Below the pieces are notes generated by a model that did no database searches, was not told the DNA's origin, and saw only the letters and a list, made by a program, of their open reading frames with translations. Below are positions 1-6,871 of a DNA stretch of 12,898 bases, in pieces (positions within the stretch are counted from its first letter, which is position 1; each line of letters begins with the position of its first letter). The stretch lies in NCBI GenBank assembly GCA_030429785.1, contig JAUIEQ010000009.1, positions 1-12,898 of the forward strand, in the 5' to 3' direction. This DNA is from a bacterium. Lineage in GTDB: Bacteria > Patescibacteriota > Patescibacteriia > S139-126 > S139-133. The translations under genes were made by a program, and so were the position numbers.

Positions 1-371
1 ATCAGGAGAACGAGGAGCAAGAAGATGTATTAGATGTTGACACCGAGGTAGAGGTTGAGGGTGAGCAAGACCAGAACCAAGACAACGAGGTTGATACTGC
101 TAGTGAAAATCAGACAGACGAGGGTGAATTAGTAGCTGAAGCAGTACCAGCTGAGGTGATAGATGAAGTTCAAGAAGATACTACAACTGTTGAAGAAAGC
201 AATGAAGCTGTTGAGGAAGTACCAGAGCTCATTGAGCAAATAGAGGAGGTTGTTGTAGAAGAAGCTGTTACACCTGAAGTGGTAGTCGAGCTTGATGAGA
301 CAGAAGTCACAGAGGCAGGAGTTGATGCTACAGTCAGCGCAGGTGGCGATGGTGTTGAGGAAGTTCTATAA
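1..371 (+). CDS. C-terminal end of a strongly acidic protein (partial, 5' end outside window)
   Basis: The reading frame is open from base 3 to a TAA at 369-371, giving the last 122 residues of a protein whose start lies to the left. About 46 of the 122 residues are Glu or Asp, and there is no Lys, Arg, His, Cys, Trp, Phe or Tyr. The rest is mainly Val, Thr, Ala, Gln and Gly, so this looks like a disordered, low-complexity tail rather than a folded domain. No membrane segment or sorting motif is visible in it. It sits 15 bases before the giant surface protein and in the same frame, so the two are probably co-transcribed. By context it may be the tail of another envelope protein, but the function cannot be read from this piece. 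An internal ATG at 156 is present, but the frame is open well upstream of it, so a start there is unlikely. Confidence 0.75.
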   Translation, partial: QENEEQEDVLDVDTEVEVEGEQDQNQDNEVDTASENQTDEGELVAEAVPAEVIDEVQEDTTTVEESNEAVEEVPELIEQIEEVVVEEAVTPEVVVELDETEVTEAGVDATVSAGGDGVEEVL

Positions 372-386
372 CCGTGCATGTGAAAA

Positions 387-3300
387 ATGTTCAGAAAAAA
401 AACTACACAAAAAAATACTCGACATATTTCAGTCCACGGCAAAGCGATTAGTCGGCAGTCACAAAAAAATCAATCACGACGTGTTGATTATTCAAGCACG
501 CGCTGGCTAGCTATTGTGCGCCAGCCGCTAGGTATTGTTGGGATTGTGTTTGTAGTCACTGCAGTTATTGTGACAGGATTTTTGTTGCGTGATCGTGGGT
601 TGATATTGGGACAGTATGAGTCAATTGAAATTGATTTACCTGAGTTTTATACCGAGACTATTTCAATTAGCAAAGGAGAGCAGTCGTTAAAGATTCAACC
701 ACTATCTGGAGAACGAGTGGCTGTAGAACAAGACGGAGCAACTTATGTATATCGCGAAACATACCCAAACACAGACGTCATTCAAACCAAATATACATAC
801 AAAATCAAAGAGGAGCTTCGGTTTCGCGCACCTGGTCATCCGATGGTATTCACGTATTCGTTGACAGGCTTTGAAAATTACGTAGTGGAAATTGATAAGC
901 AAGGTAATTATGTGTTTCATGATAAAGCCCAGCATACACCTGAGGATGGTTTTTCACCACTGACACGAGTATTTACATTACCACGACCGTTCATTGAAGA
1001 TACGACTGGCGAGCGTTCGTATGATGCGGTTACGATGCGTATTGATGAAAATATTTTGAGTATTAGTATTGACCCCGAATGGGTTGCGGCTGCATCGTAT
1101 CCATTGATTCTCGATCCTACAATTGAGATAGATGTGCTAAATGTACAATCACACCCACAACAAGGTGATGATTGGCAGGTATTTTTTACTACTGCTGGTG
1201 TTGCGGATTTGTATATTATCCCAGATGACCAAGCAACTATTGATGATGATATTTTCACATCACTTGCTTGTGGTGATGATGAGCGTGAGCCTGAGATATT
1301 GGCTGATGATGTGATCTTTTATGAAAATTGGTCATGTGCTGATGTTGCGAATGTCGTGCATTACACAGCTGTTGCGGGTAAGCATACATTGCGGTTTGAG
1401 TTTGTTGATCCTCATGATCCGGAGAACAACGCAACAGCATATGCATACAACGATCCAGGCGATCCGTGGTATGGCAGTGGATATGGGTATCGTAAAGAAA
1501 TTACCATTGCATCAAGTCAGATTGACTACACTGGAACATTCCCAGTGCTTGTCACAACAACTGATGCAGTGCTCGCTCACACAGGTAGTGGTGGTAAGGT
1601 AGAGGATTCTGGCGGATTGGATATTACGTTTGCTGATGATACTGGTACATTGCTTGATTTTGAGCGTGAGTATTATGATTCCTCAACAGGTCAGTTGGTT
1701 GCATGGGTTGAGGCAAGCGTTAATGCTTCAGCAGATACAAGTATATACATATATTATGGCAAGGCTTCTGCAACCGACGAATCTGACGCTGCAGGTACAT
1801 GGGATAGTAACTACATGATGGTGCAGCATTTTGATGAATCGTCAGGAACGCATCTTGATTCGACAAGTAATAATAATGATTCAACGGGTGTAACAGTTAC
1901 AACGCAGGGTGGAACGAGCATAGGAAAAATAGGACCAGCTGATGATTTTGATGGAGTGAATGATGTGGTAACCATTGCTGATTCAGCAACACTTGATATT
2001 GCTAATGCTGGTACTATAGAGGCATGGATTAGTACTGATACGGTGACCGCATTGGCAGGACCTGTATCTGATTGGCGTGATGATCTGGATGATCCTGATG
2101 GTAGTAGCGACAGTGAATACAGTGGATTTGATATGACAATTGTTGGAGATGTAATATATTATGGCGCAGCTATGTGTGGGCCAGGTACATTTGAGTATGC
2201 GACATCAACGTTAAGCGGCGATCTTTTGACATGGTCGACCGGAACAGCTGTTGCTGGATGTGCGCCTGATGAAGGGTATGATATTGATGTTGAGTCTGAT
2301 GGTGACTATATCTGGTACGCTGCGCTTGGAAATAACGGATCAGTAGCGACTTTTCAATATGCCACTTCAACACTTGATCAATCAAGCTTTAGTAGCTGGA
2401 TCACGCCTGGTAGTCCTACAGGAGTTGGTGGCTCTGATGGTTCTGGCATTGATATGACTATTGTAGGTGGCGTAGTGTATTTTTCAGCTGTGCTTGCTAA
2501 CGGTGCTACTGAGGATTTTGAGTTTGCAACAATTAATCTTGACGGAAGTAGTTGGTCCGGATGGGACGAAGCAACTGCGCCAGCGCCTGATGGTGCGAAT
2601 GGTAATGAGGGTTGTAGTGTGGGTATGGATTCGAATGGTCTAGACTTGTATTATGCTGTTTTGTGTCGAGATGATACAACGTCTACGTATCAATCAGCTA
2701 CTTCAACGCTAGACGGTTCAACATTCAATTCATGGTCTGATGATAATGATCCAGCTGATTCGGGCGCAAGTGAGAAAAACTTTAACGATGTTGTTTTGGT
2801 AGGTGATCAACTATACCATACAGCTCATATGTCAGATGGAGCAACGCATAATTATCAGGTTGCATCATCTACATTATCGGGCTCTGCTTTTAGTACCTGG
2901 ATATCAGAACAAGACGGGTCAGGCTTGCCCGCAGAAGGTGGTGCGGGTGATTATAGTACTGCTGCTGTTGTCTCTGATGGTAAGACAATTTATTATGGAG
3001 CATTAGGCACTAATAGTGCCACTGAAGGTTTCTTGCTCGCATCATCAACAGTCACCGCACATCCATTTGTAGCTAAGGCTGGTGCGTATGAAGTTATTCA
3101 GTCTGGTGGAGGATATGTTTTTGATTGGAGTGGTTCGCCAAAGTCATTTGGCACATCTACACCTGTTAGTACCTTTACGCATGTAGCAGTGACACATGAT
3201 GGTTCAACCATGACATACTATATTAATGGTCAGGCAAAACGTACACAGACTGTAACAGCTGACTTTGCAAACAGTGCGGCTGAATTATTGTTGGGATCGG

Positions 3301-5900
3301 TAACACGAGACGATGGTACATCAGCCTGGTTTGATGGAGTTATTGATGAAGTGCGGGTATCCAATACAGCTCGGTCAAGTACATGGCTCACAACTCAATA
3401 CAATAACCAGACAAATGTTGATGACTTTATGACATTTGGCACGGAAGAAACTAATAATGCAGTAGAGCTTGAACAAACATCATATCGTTGGTTCGAAAAT
3501 GGAATTGACGTCGAGTTTGGTACTGTTGGTAGAATTGCTGATGATACAGGAAATGGTCAGTTTGGTTTTGTTATGGATGATGAGTTCTATTATATGGGAG
3601 GTAGTAGTGATACAACTGATTGGTTAGTTCACAAGCGGTTACTTCGTGATGGTAGCTATGATCCAAATTTTGACGATGATGGTCAGCTAACAACAGGAGG
3701 GTCTACAATTTATAAAATGACGGATGATGAGAACTATATTTATGTGACCGGTAGTGCGGCTAATTTTCAAACAGCAAAAATCGCTAAGAGTGATGGTACG
3801 ATCGCATGGACGCAAACAGGAGCCGGAGCATCAAGCCTGGCTCGCGGTATTGCGGTTGATGATGACTTTGTATATATTGGTGGTCAGACAGATGGTAATG
3901 ATTGGTATATAGAAAAACGAGCCATTGATGACGGAGAGCTCTGTACAGCAGCAGAGTGTGGTACAGAATTTGGTACAGGAGGTATTATTACGGGCGATTC
4001 AGCTTCAGATAGAATTTTTGATGTGAAAGCAGATGATACATATGTGTATTTCTTTGGACGAGATAGTAGCACTGATTTTCGTATTGAAAAACGACTCAAA
4101 ACTACTGGGGCGCTTGACTCTGGTTTTGGAACAAGTGGGGTGGTAACTGGTGACTCTTCAAGTACACAAATACTCGACGCATTTATAGACGATACGCATA
4201 TGTGGGTTGCTGGGTCTGAAGGAAGCTCTGATTGGCGTATTGAAAAGCGTTTGATCTCTGATGGTAGCTTGGTGTCTGCTTTTGGTACAAGTGGTATTGT
4301 ATCTGGCGATTCTGCGACAAATCAAATTTGGGATATTGATGTTGATACTCACTATATCTACGCAGCAGGAGATGCGAATTCTGATTGGCGTATTGAAAAA
4401 CGGTCTAAAGTAACCGGGGACTTAGTGAGTTCTTTTGGTACGAGTGGAGTAGTTGCGAGTGATAGCGCATCAACCGTTGCGCGTGGTATCGGTGTGACAA
4501 ATTCAGCTTTGTTTATTGCAGGGACAGAAAATGCGTCAGGTCAAGACTGGCAGTCAGAACGTCGGTATGTGAGCGACGGTAGTTTGTATGCGACTACAAC
4601 AGCGCTTGGGTTGCCGCTTGATACTCAAAATACTGCAGTAACACTCACGTCAGATGGACAGCAGTTTCGATTGCGCCAATTGCTGCATATATCCTCAACT
4701 GCTATGACGGTGAGTAGTACCGCGTTTACGTTGCAGTTTGCTGAAAAAGGCGGCGCAGGTAGTTGTTCAGCTGTATCATCTGGTAGTTTTGCTGATGTGA
4801 CTACCGCAACAGCAATTGCGTATTATAACTCAAACACAAGCGTAGATGGAGAAACAACTTATGGTACATCCACTGATCCAACCAATGGAACCGCCACAAC
4901 AACTGCGCAGACCTATGAAGAGTTAAATGACTATACAGCTGCCAATAAGCAAATTGAAGCAGGGTATAATGGATTATGGGATTTTTCATTATATGATAAT
5001 ACTGCGCCAGATGGTACGACGTATTGTTTTCGGACCATCAAATCTGACGATACTTCGCTTGATACATACACCTATTATCCTGAGCTGACTACATATACAG
5101 TGATTACCAATAATCAGCCGTCAATTACATCAGTGAATGACGCGCCTGATCCTGTGCCAGCCAATCAAGCAGTGTACTGGAATGTTGATTGGAGCGACGT
5201 TGATGCGAGTGATCTTATTAAGGTTGTGGTTTGTAAAGATAATGTCATTACTACTTCTACACTTGCTTGTGTAGGTGGTACATGGTGCGAATCGCCAGTG
5301 TTTACCAATCGTGATCCAGAGGGGTTGTGTAATTATGAAACCACTACATCAGATATTGGAGCAAATACTTATTATGCGTATGTGTGTGACAATAGTGGCG
5401 AAGCAACAAATGCATGTTCAAATCCAACCAGTGGAACTTTTACGGTAGAAGATCAAGATCCGACTGCGCCAACCAACTTGTTGCTTGAGCGGTATCAGAG
5501 CCCAGCATTTAATATAGCAACTGATACGCCTCGTTTTTCTGCTATTTTTAATGATCCAAATATACAAGATATTGCTGATCGGTATTGTATTCAGGTTAAT
5601 ACACAGTCTGATTTTTTGGGAACGGATGTCTGGACATCAGATGGCGATAGTTGTGGTACAGGAACAGCTATGAATAATTGTACACAAGGCGAGCAATGTA
5701 CAGATTTGTATTTCAAAGGTACGCCATTATCAATAGACCAGACAGTGTACTATTGGCATATTATCTATTGGGATGATGCGGGTAATAAAGGTGCGACGTC
5801 GACGACAGTGAATTTTACGATGAGTAATGGTGCAAATGGCAAACCACGGGACACGCGACTGCAAGGCGGTCGAATCAATGGTGGTACGAGACTGCAGTAA
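387..5900 (+). CDS. Giant membrane-anchored surface protein with DUF2341, interrupted LamG-like domain and two beta-propeller-like repeat regions (1837 aa)
   Basis: Predicted large extracytoplasmic protein, probably for adhesion or glycan binding (inference). Seen in order: a basic cytoplasmic tail (residues 1-46); one hydrophobic segment (about 47-67) acting as an uncleaved signal anchor; a beta module (about 75-246) with P-G-H-P-M at 149-153 and a closing Y-P-L-I-L-D-P at 238-244; a DUF2341-type domain (about 364-465, ending near Y-Y-G at 456-458); the first part of a LamG/concanavalin A-like domain (F-D-G at 521-523, G-T-I-E-A-W at 542-547); a six-repeat insert (about 551-890); the rest of LamG (892-1015, D-G-V-I-D-E-V-R near 983); a seven-repeat delta-60-like propeller (about 1025-1400); a beta domain with Q-L-L-H-I-S (about 1412-1572); and two Ig/Fn3-like domains (about 1578-1810) with many cysteines, fitting an oxidising location. 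The C-terminus repeats T-R-L-Q. The start at 387 is the first in-frame ATG after stops at 369 and 381. No clear ribosome binding site is visible; a GAGGAAG lies too far upstream. Confidence 0.9.
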   Translation: MFRKKTTQKNTRHISVHGKAISRQSQKNQSRRVDYSSTRWLAIVRQPLGIVGIVFVVTAVIVTGFLLRDRGLILGQYESIEIDLPEFYTETISISKGEQSLKIQPLSGERVAVEQDGATYVYRETYPNTDVIQTKYTYKIKEELRFRAPGHPMVFTYSLTGFENYVVEIDKQGNYVFHDKAQHTPEDGFSPLTRVFTLPRPFIEDTTGERSYDAVTMRIDENILSISIDPEWVAAASYPLILDPTIEIDVLNVQSHPQQGDDWQVFFTTAGVADLYIIPDDQATIDDDIFTSLACGDDEREPEILADDVIFYENWSCADVANVVHYTAVAGKHTLRFEFVDPHDPENNATAYAYNDPGDPWYGSGYGYRKEITIASSQIDYTGTFPVLVTTTDAVLAHTGSGGKVEDSGGLDITFADDTGTLLDFEREYYDSSTGQLVAWVEASVNASADTSIYIYYGKASATDESDAAGTWDSNYMMVQHFDESSGTHLDSTSNNNDSTGVTVTTQGGTSIGKIGPADDFDGVNDVVTIADSATLDIANAGTIEAWISTDTVTALAGPVSDWRDDLDDPDGSSDSEYSGFDMTIVGDVIYYGAAMCGPGTFEYATSTLSGDLLTWSTGTAVAGCAPDEGYDIDVESDGDYIWYAALGNNGSVATFQYATSTLDQSSFSSWITPGSPTGVGGSDGSGIDMTIVGGVVYFSAVLANGATEDFEFATINLDGSSWSGWDEATAPAPDGANGNEGCSVGMDSNGLDLYYAVLCRDDTTSTYQSATSTLDGSTFNSWSDDNDPADSGASEKNFNDVVLVGDQLYHTAHMSDGATHNYQVASSTLSGSAFSTWISEQDGSGLPAEGGAGDYSTAAVVSDGKTIYYGALGTNSATEGFLLASSTVTAHPFVAKAGAYEVIQSGGGYVFDWSGSPKSFGTSTPVSTFTHVAVTHDGSTMTYYINGQAKRTQTVTADFANSAAELLLGSVTRDDGTSAWFDGVIDEVRVSNTARSSTWLTTQYNNQTNVDDFMTFGTEETNNAVELEQTSYRWFENGIDVEFGTVGRIADDTGNGQFGFVMDDEFYYMGGSSDTTDWLVHKRLLRDGSYDPNFDDDGQLTTGGSTIYKMTDDENYIYVTGSAANFQTAKIAKSDGTIAWTQTGAGASSLARGIAVDDDFVYIGGQTDGNDWYIEKRAIDDGELCTAAECGTEFGTGGIITGDSASDRIFDVKADDTYVYFFGRDSSTDFRIEKRLKTTGALDSGFGTSGVVTGDSSSTQILDAFIDDTHMWVAGSEGSSDWRIEKRLISDGSLVSAFGTSGIVSGDSATNQIWDIDVDTHYIYAAGDANSDWRIEKRSKVTGDLVSSFGTSGVVASDSASTVARGIGVTNSALFIAGTENASGQDWQSERRYVSDGSLYATTTALGLPLDTQNTAVTLTSDGQQFRLRQLLHISSTAMTVSSTAFTLQFAEKGGAGSCSAVSSGSFADVTTATAIAYYNSNTSVDGETTYGTSTDPTNGTATTTAQTYEELNDYTAANKQIEAGYNGLWDFSLYDNTAPDGTTYCFRTIKSDDTSLDTYTYYPELTTYTVITNNQPSITSVNDAPDPVPANQAVYWNVDWSDVDASDLIKVVVCKDNVITTSTLACVGGTWCESPVFTNRDPEGLCNYETTTSDIGANTYYAYVCDNSGEATNACSNPTSGTFTVEDQDPTAPTNLLLERYQSPAFNIATDTPRFSAIFNDPNIQDIADRYCIQVNTQSDFLGTDVWTSDGDSCGTGTAMNNCTQGEQCTDLYFKGTPLSIDQTVYYWHIIYWDDAGNKGATSTTVNFTMSNGANGKPRDTRLQGGRINGGTRLQ
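2067..3056 (+). repeat. Six degenerate ~55-residue repeats inserted in the LamG-like domain (propeller-like)
   Basis: The encoded protein carries six copies of a strand resembling [FY]-x-x-A-[ST]-S-T-L starting at residues 602, 656, 711, 768, 823 and 882, a period of 54-59. Each of the first five is followed 14 residues after its first position, or close to it, by a conserved Trp: 616, 671, 726, 783 and 838. A sixth Trp (563) comes before the first repeat, while the last repeat has none. This offset is what is expected when the first strand closes the ring with the last blade, so a six-bladed propeller is a reasonable model. The similarity is at protein level; DNA identity between copies is modest, so the expansion is old. 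Confidence 0.7.
3540..4610 (+). repeat. Seven delta-60-like repeats (probable seven-bladed propeller)
   Basis: Repeats of 46-58 residues are anchored by D-[WF]-x-[IV]-x-K-R type strands, with the aromatic position at residues 1079, 1127 (degenerate), 1173, 1231, 1283, 1334 and 1388. Most are followed by D-G-S-L or T-G-A-L and then F-G-T-S-G-[IV]-V. The pattern resembles the delta-60 repeat family of extracellular propellers. Copies 4 to 6 are the most alike, also at DNA level (for example gattggcgtattgaaaa near 4230 and 4383), which points to more recent duplication there. It lies directly after the LamG-like domain of the giant surface protein. Confidence 0.7.
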
Positions 5901-5949
5901 TGCTGTTCAATATAATTGTTCATATCTGGATATATTTTTTATAAAGACG

Positions 5950-5958
5950 TGCTATACT
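5950..5958 (+). promoter_or_regulatory. Probable extended -10 promoter for the 274-residue membrane protein
   Basis: TGCTATACT matches an extended -10 element (TG, one base, then a hexamer with five of six consensus bases). There is no convincing -35 hexamer at 16-18 bases, as the region upstream is simply AT-rich. The start codon lies 25 bases beyond the hexamer, so the leader would be short, roughly 19 bases, with no ribosome binding site. Confidence 0.4.
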
Positions 5959-5970
5959 ATACACTGTATA
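5958..5970 (+). promoter_or_regulatory. 13-base palindrome TATACA-C-TGTATA overlapping the start of transcription
   Basis: Two perfect six-base arms flank one central base, and the first arm shares its first base with the end of the predicted -10 hexamer. The position suits a small operator, but the sequence is AT-rich, so chance symmetry is quite possible. No second copy is visible in the window. Confidence 0.25.
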
Positions 5971-5983
5971 TTGTCGATTCTCC

Positions 5984-6808
5984 ATGGCAAAAAATAAGCG
6001 AATAATAAAACAACAGCGACGAGCTACAAGTTTTAATCGAGGCTCAGGCCGTCGTGTGAAGCGAATTTCCCAATCGCAAACTGGCAAAATTTTGCGTCTT
6101 GCGCAAGCTGGAAAAATGCACGCACCGCACAAGCGGGTCAGTTCATCGCGCCGTACTCGTGTATCATCTCAACGTAGTTTATCGTCTTCGTTGAGATATA
6201 GGAGAATAGCGATGGGTGTGAGTTTGTTATTGATAAGTGCTGCAGTCAGTGGGGCAGTTATTCACTTCAGTGGGAGTACAGGTCAGGTACTGGGTGTTGT
6301 TGAGAACATGAAAATTACGTTTTCAGACATATACACACAAGGGACGTCAATGCAGAACAGTGAATTGGATATTGTGTTTTTGCCATTAGTATCAAACGAT
6401 GTTGAAGTAGTAGCATCTGGTAATAATTATTTGTACCCAGAAGCATACGATTTTGTTGATGTTGCTATTGAAGATCTTGGCTCGGGTATTGAACAAACAT
6501 TTTTACTTAAAAAACCAGGTCATCCAATGATTTTTAGTTTTGCAATGACGAGTAATAATGTTTTGCGTGCAGAATCTGATATTGATGGTAATATTTTTTT
6601 GAGCGCGACTGATCAGGAACGAGTAGCGACAAGTCCTATCAGTCCAGCTATGACCATTGTTGCTCCGACCGTATATGATGCTGATGGTAAGCAATGGCTC
6701 AGTGCAGCAAGTAGCTCGTTAGAAGATGATGTGGTTACATTTTCACTTAATCCACTCTGGGCGCGTCAGGTTCAATACCCAATAGAACTGCGCGTTAGTA
6801 TTCAGTAA
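5984..6808 (+). CDS. Single-pass membrane protein, stand-alone copy of the giant protein's N-terminal module (274 aa)
   Basis: Residues 1-74 form a very basic tail with 23 Lys/Arg and no acidic residue; the first Glu is at 107. A hydrophobic segment (about 75-95) follows, predicting an N-in anchor with the remainder outside the membrane. Residues about 104-274 match the N-terminal module of the 1837-residue protein: P-G-H-P-M at 178-182 (149-153 there), then a Trp six residues before a Tyr-Pro pair at 265-266 (238-239 there). The motif spacing is nearly identical, 87 against 89 residues. The protein ends right after this module, so it is either a truncated paralogue or a dedicated single-module partner. 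The biochemical role is unknown. It is separated from the upstream gene by 83 bases holding a likely promoter. There is no Shine-Dalgarno site before the ATG at 5984, which is the natural start given the continuous basic tail. Confidence 0.85.
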   Translation: MAKNKRIIKQQRRATSFNRGSGRRVKRISQSQTGKILRLAQAGKMHAPHKRVSSSRRTRVSSQRSLSSSLRYRRIAMGVSLLLISAAVSGAVIHFSGSTGQVLGVVENMKITFSDIYTQGTSMQNSELDIVFLPLVSNDVEVVASGNNYLYPEAYDFVDVAIEDLGSGIEQTFLLKKPGHPMIFSFAMTSNNVLRAESDIDGNIFLSATDQERVATSPISPAMTIVAPTVYDADGKQWLSAASSSLEDDVVTFSLNPLWARQVQYPIELRVSIQ

Positions 6809-6813
6809 GCTGA

Positions 6814-6842
6814 TTGACTTTTGGTTAAGAATAAAATACCAT
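6814..6842 (+). promoter_or_regulatory. Candidate promoter of the ileS-recO operon
   Basis: TTGACT at 6814-6819 matches five of six bases of the -35 consensus. Seventeen bases later, TACCAT at 6837-6842 is a weak -10 (four of six). Transcription would start near 6849, leaving about 23 bases of leader that include the ileS ribosome binding site. Another TATACT at 6852-6857 is too close to that site to be the main promoter. Confidence 0.35.
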
Positions 6843-6859
6843 AACAACGTTTATACTTT

Positions 6860-6865
6860 AGGTGA
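6860..6865 (+). promoter_or_regulatory. Shine-Dalgarno site of ileS
   Basis: AGGTGA lies six bases before the ATG at 6872 and supports that start. It is the only well-placed Shine-Dalgarno sequence among the gene starts in this window. Confidence 0.7.
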
Positions 6866-6871
6866 AGTATT

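Noticed and set aside
369..389. Two in-frame stops (TAA 369, TGA 381) separate the acidic reading frame from the giant protein in the same frame, hinting at read-through or a broken fusion gene.
   Set aside because: Two different stops lie within 15 bases, and the downstream protein has its own ATG, basic tail and membrane anchor, so two separate genes are simpler.
170..442. Minus-strand open frame of 90 residues opposite the acidic tail.
   Set aside because: Its Ser/Thr-rich product is the mirror of the Glu/Val codon bias on the other strand, and it overlaps two plus-strand genes.
5922..5940. ATAT-CTGG-ATAT followed by a run of T, resembling a terminator after the giant gene.
   Set aside because: The stem is only four A-T pairs and would be too weak for a convincing intrinsic terminator.
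6852..6857. TATACT just before ileS as a -10 element.
   Set aside because: Transcription would begin at or inside the Shine-Dalgarno site, and no -35 lies at a proper distance.
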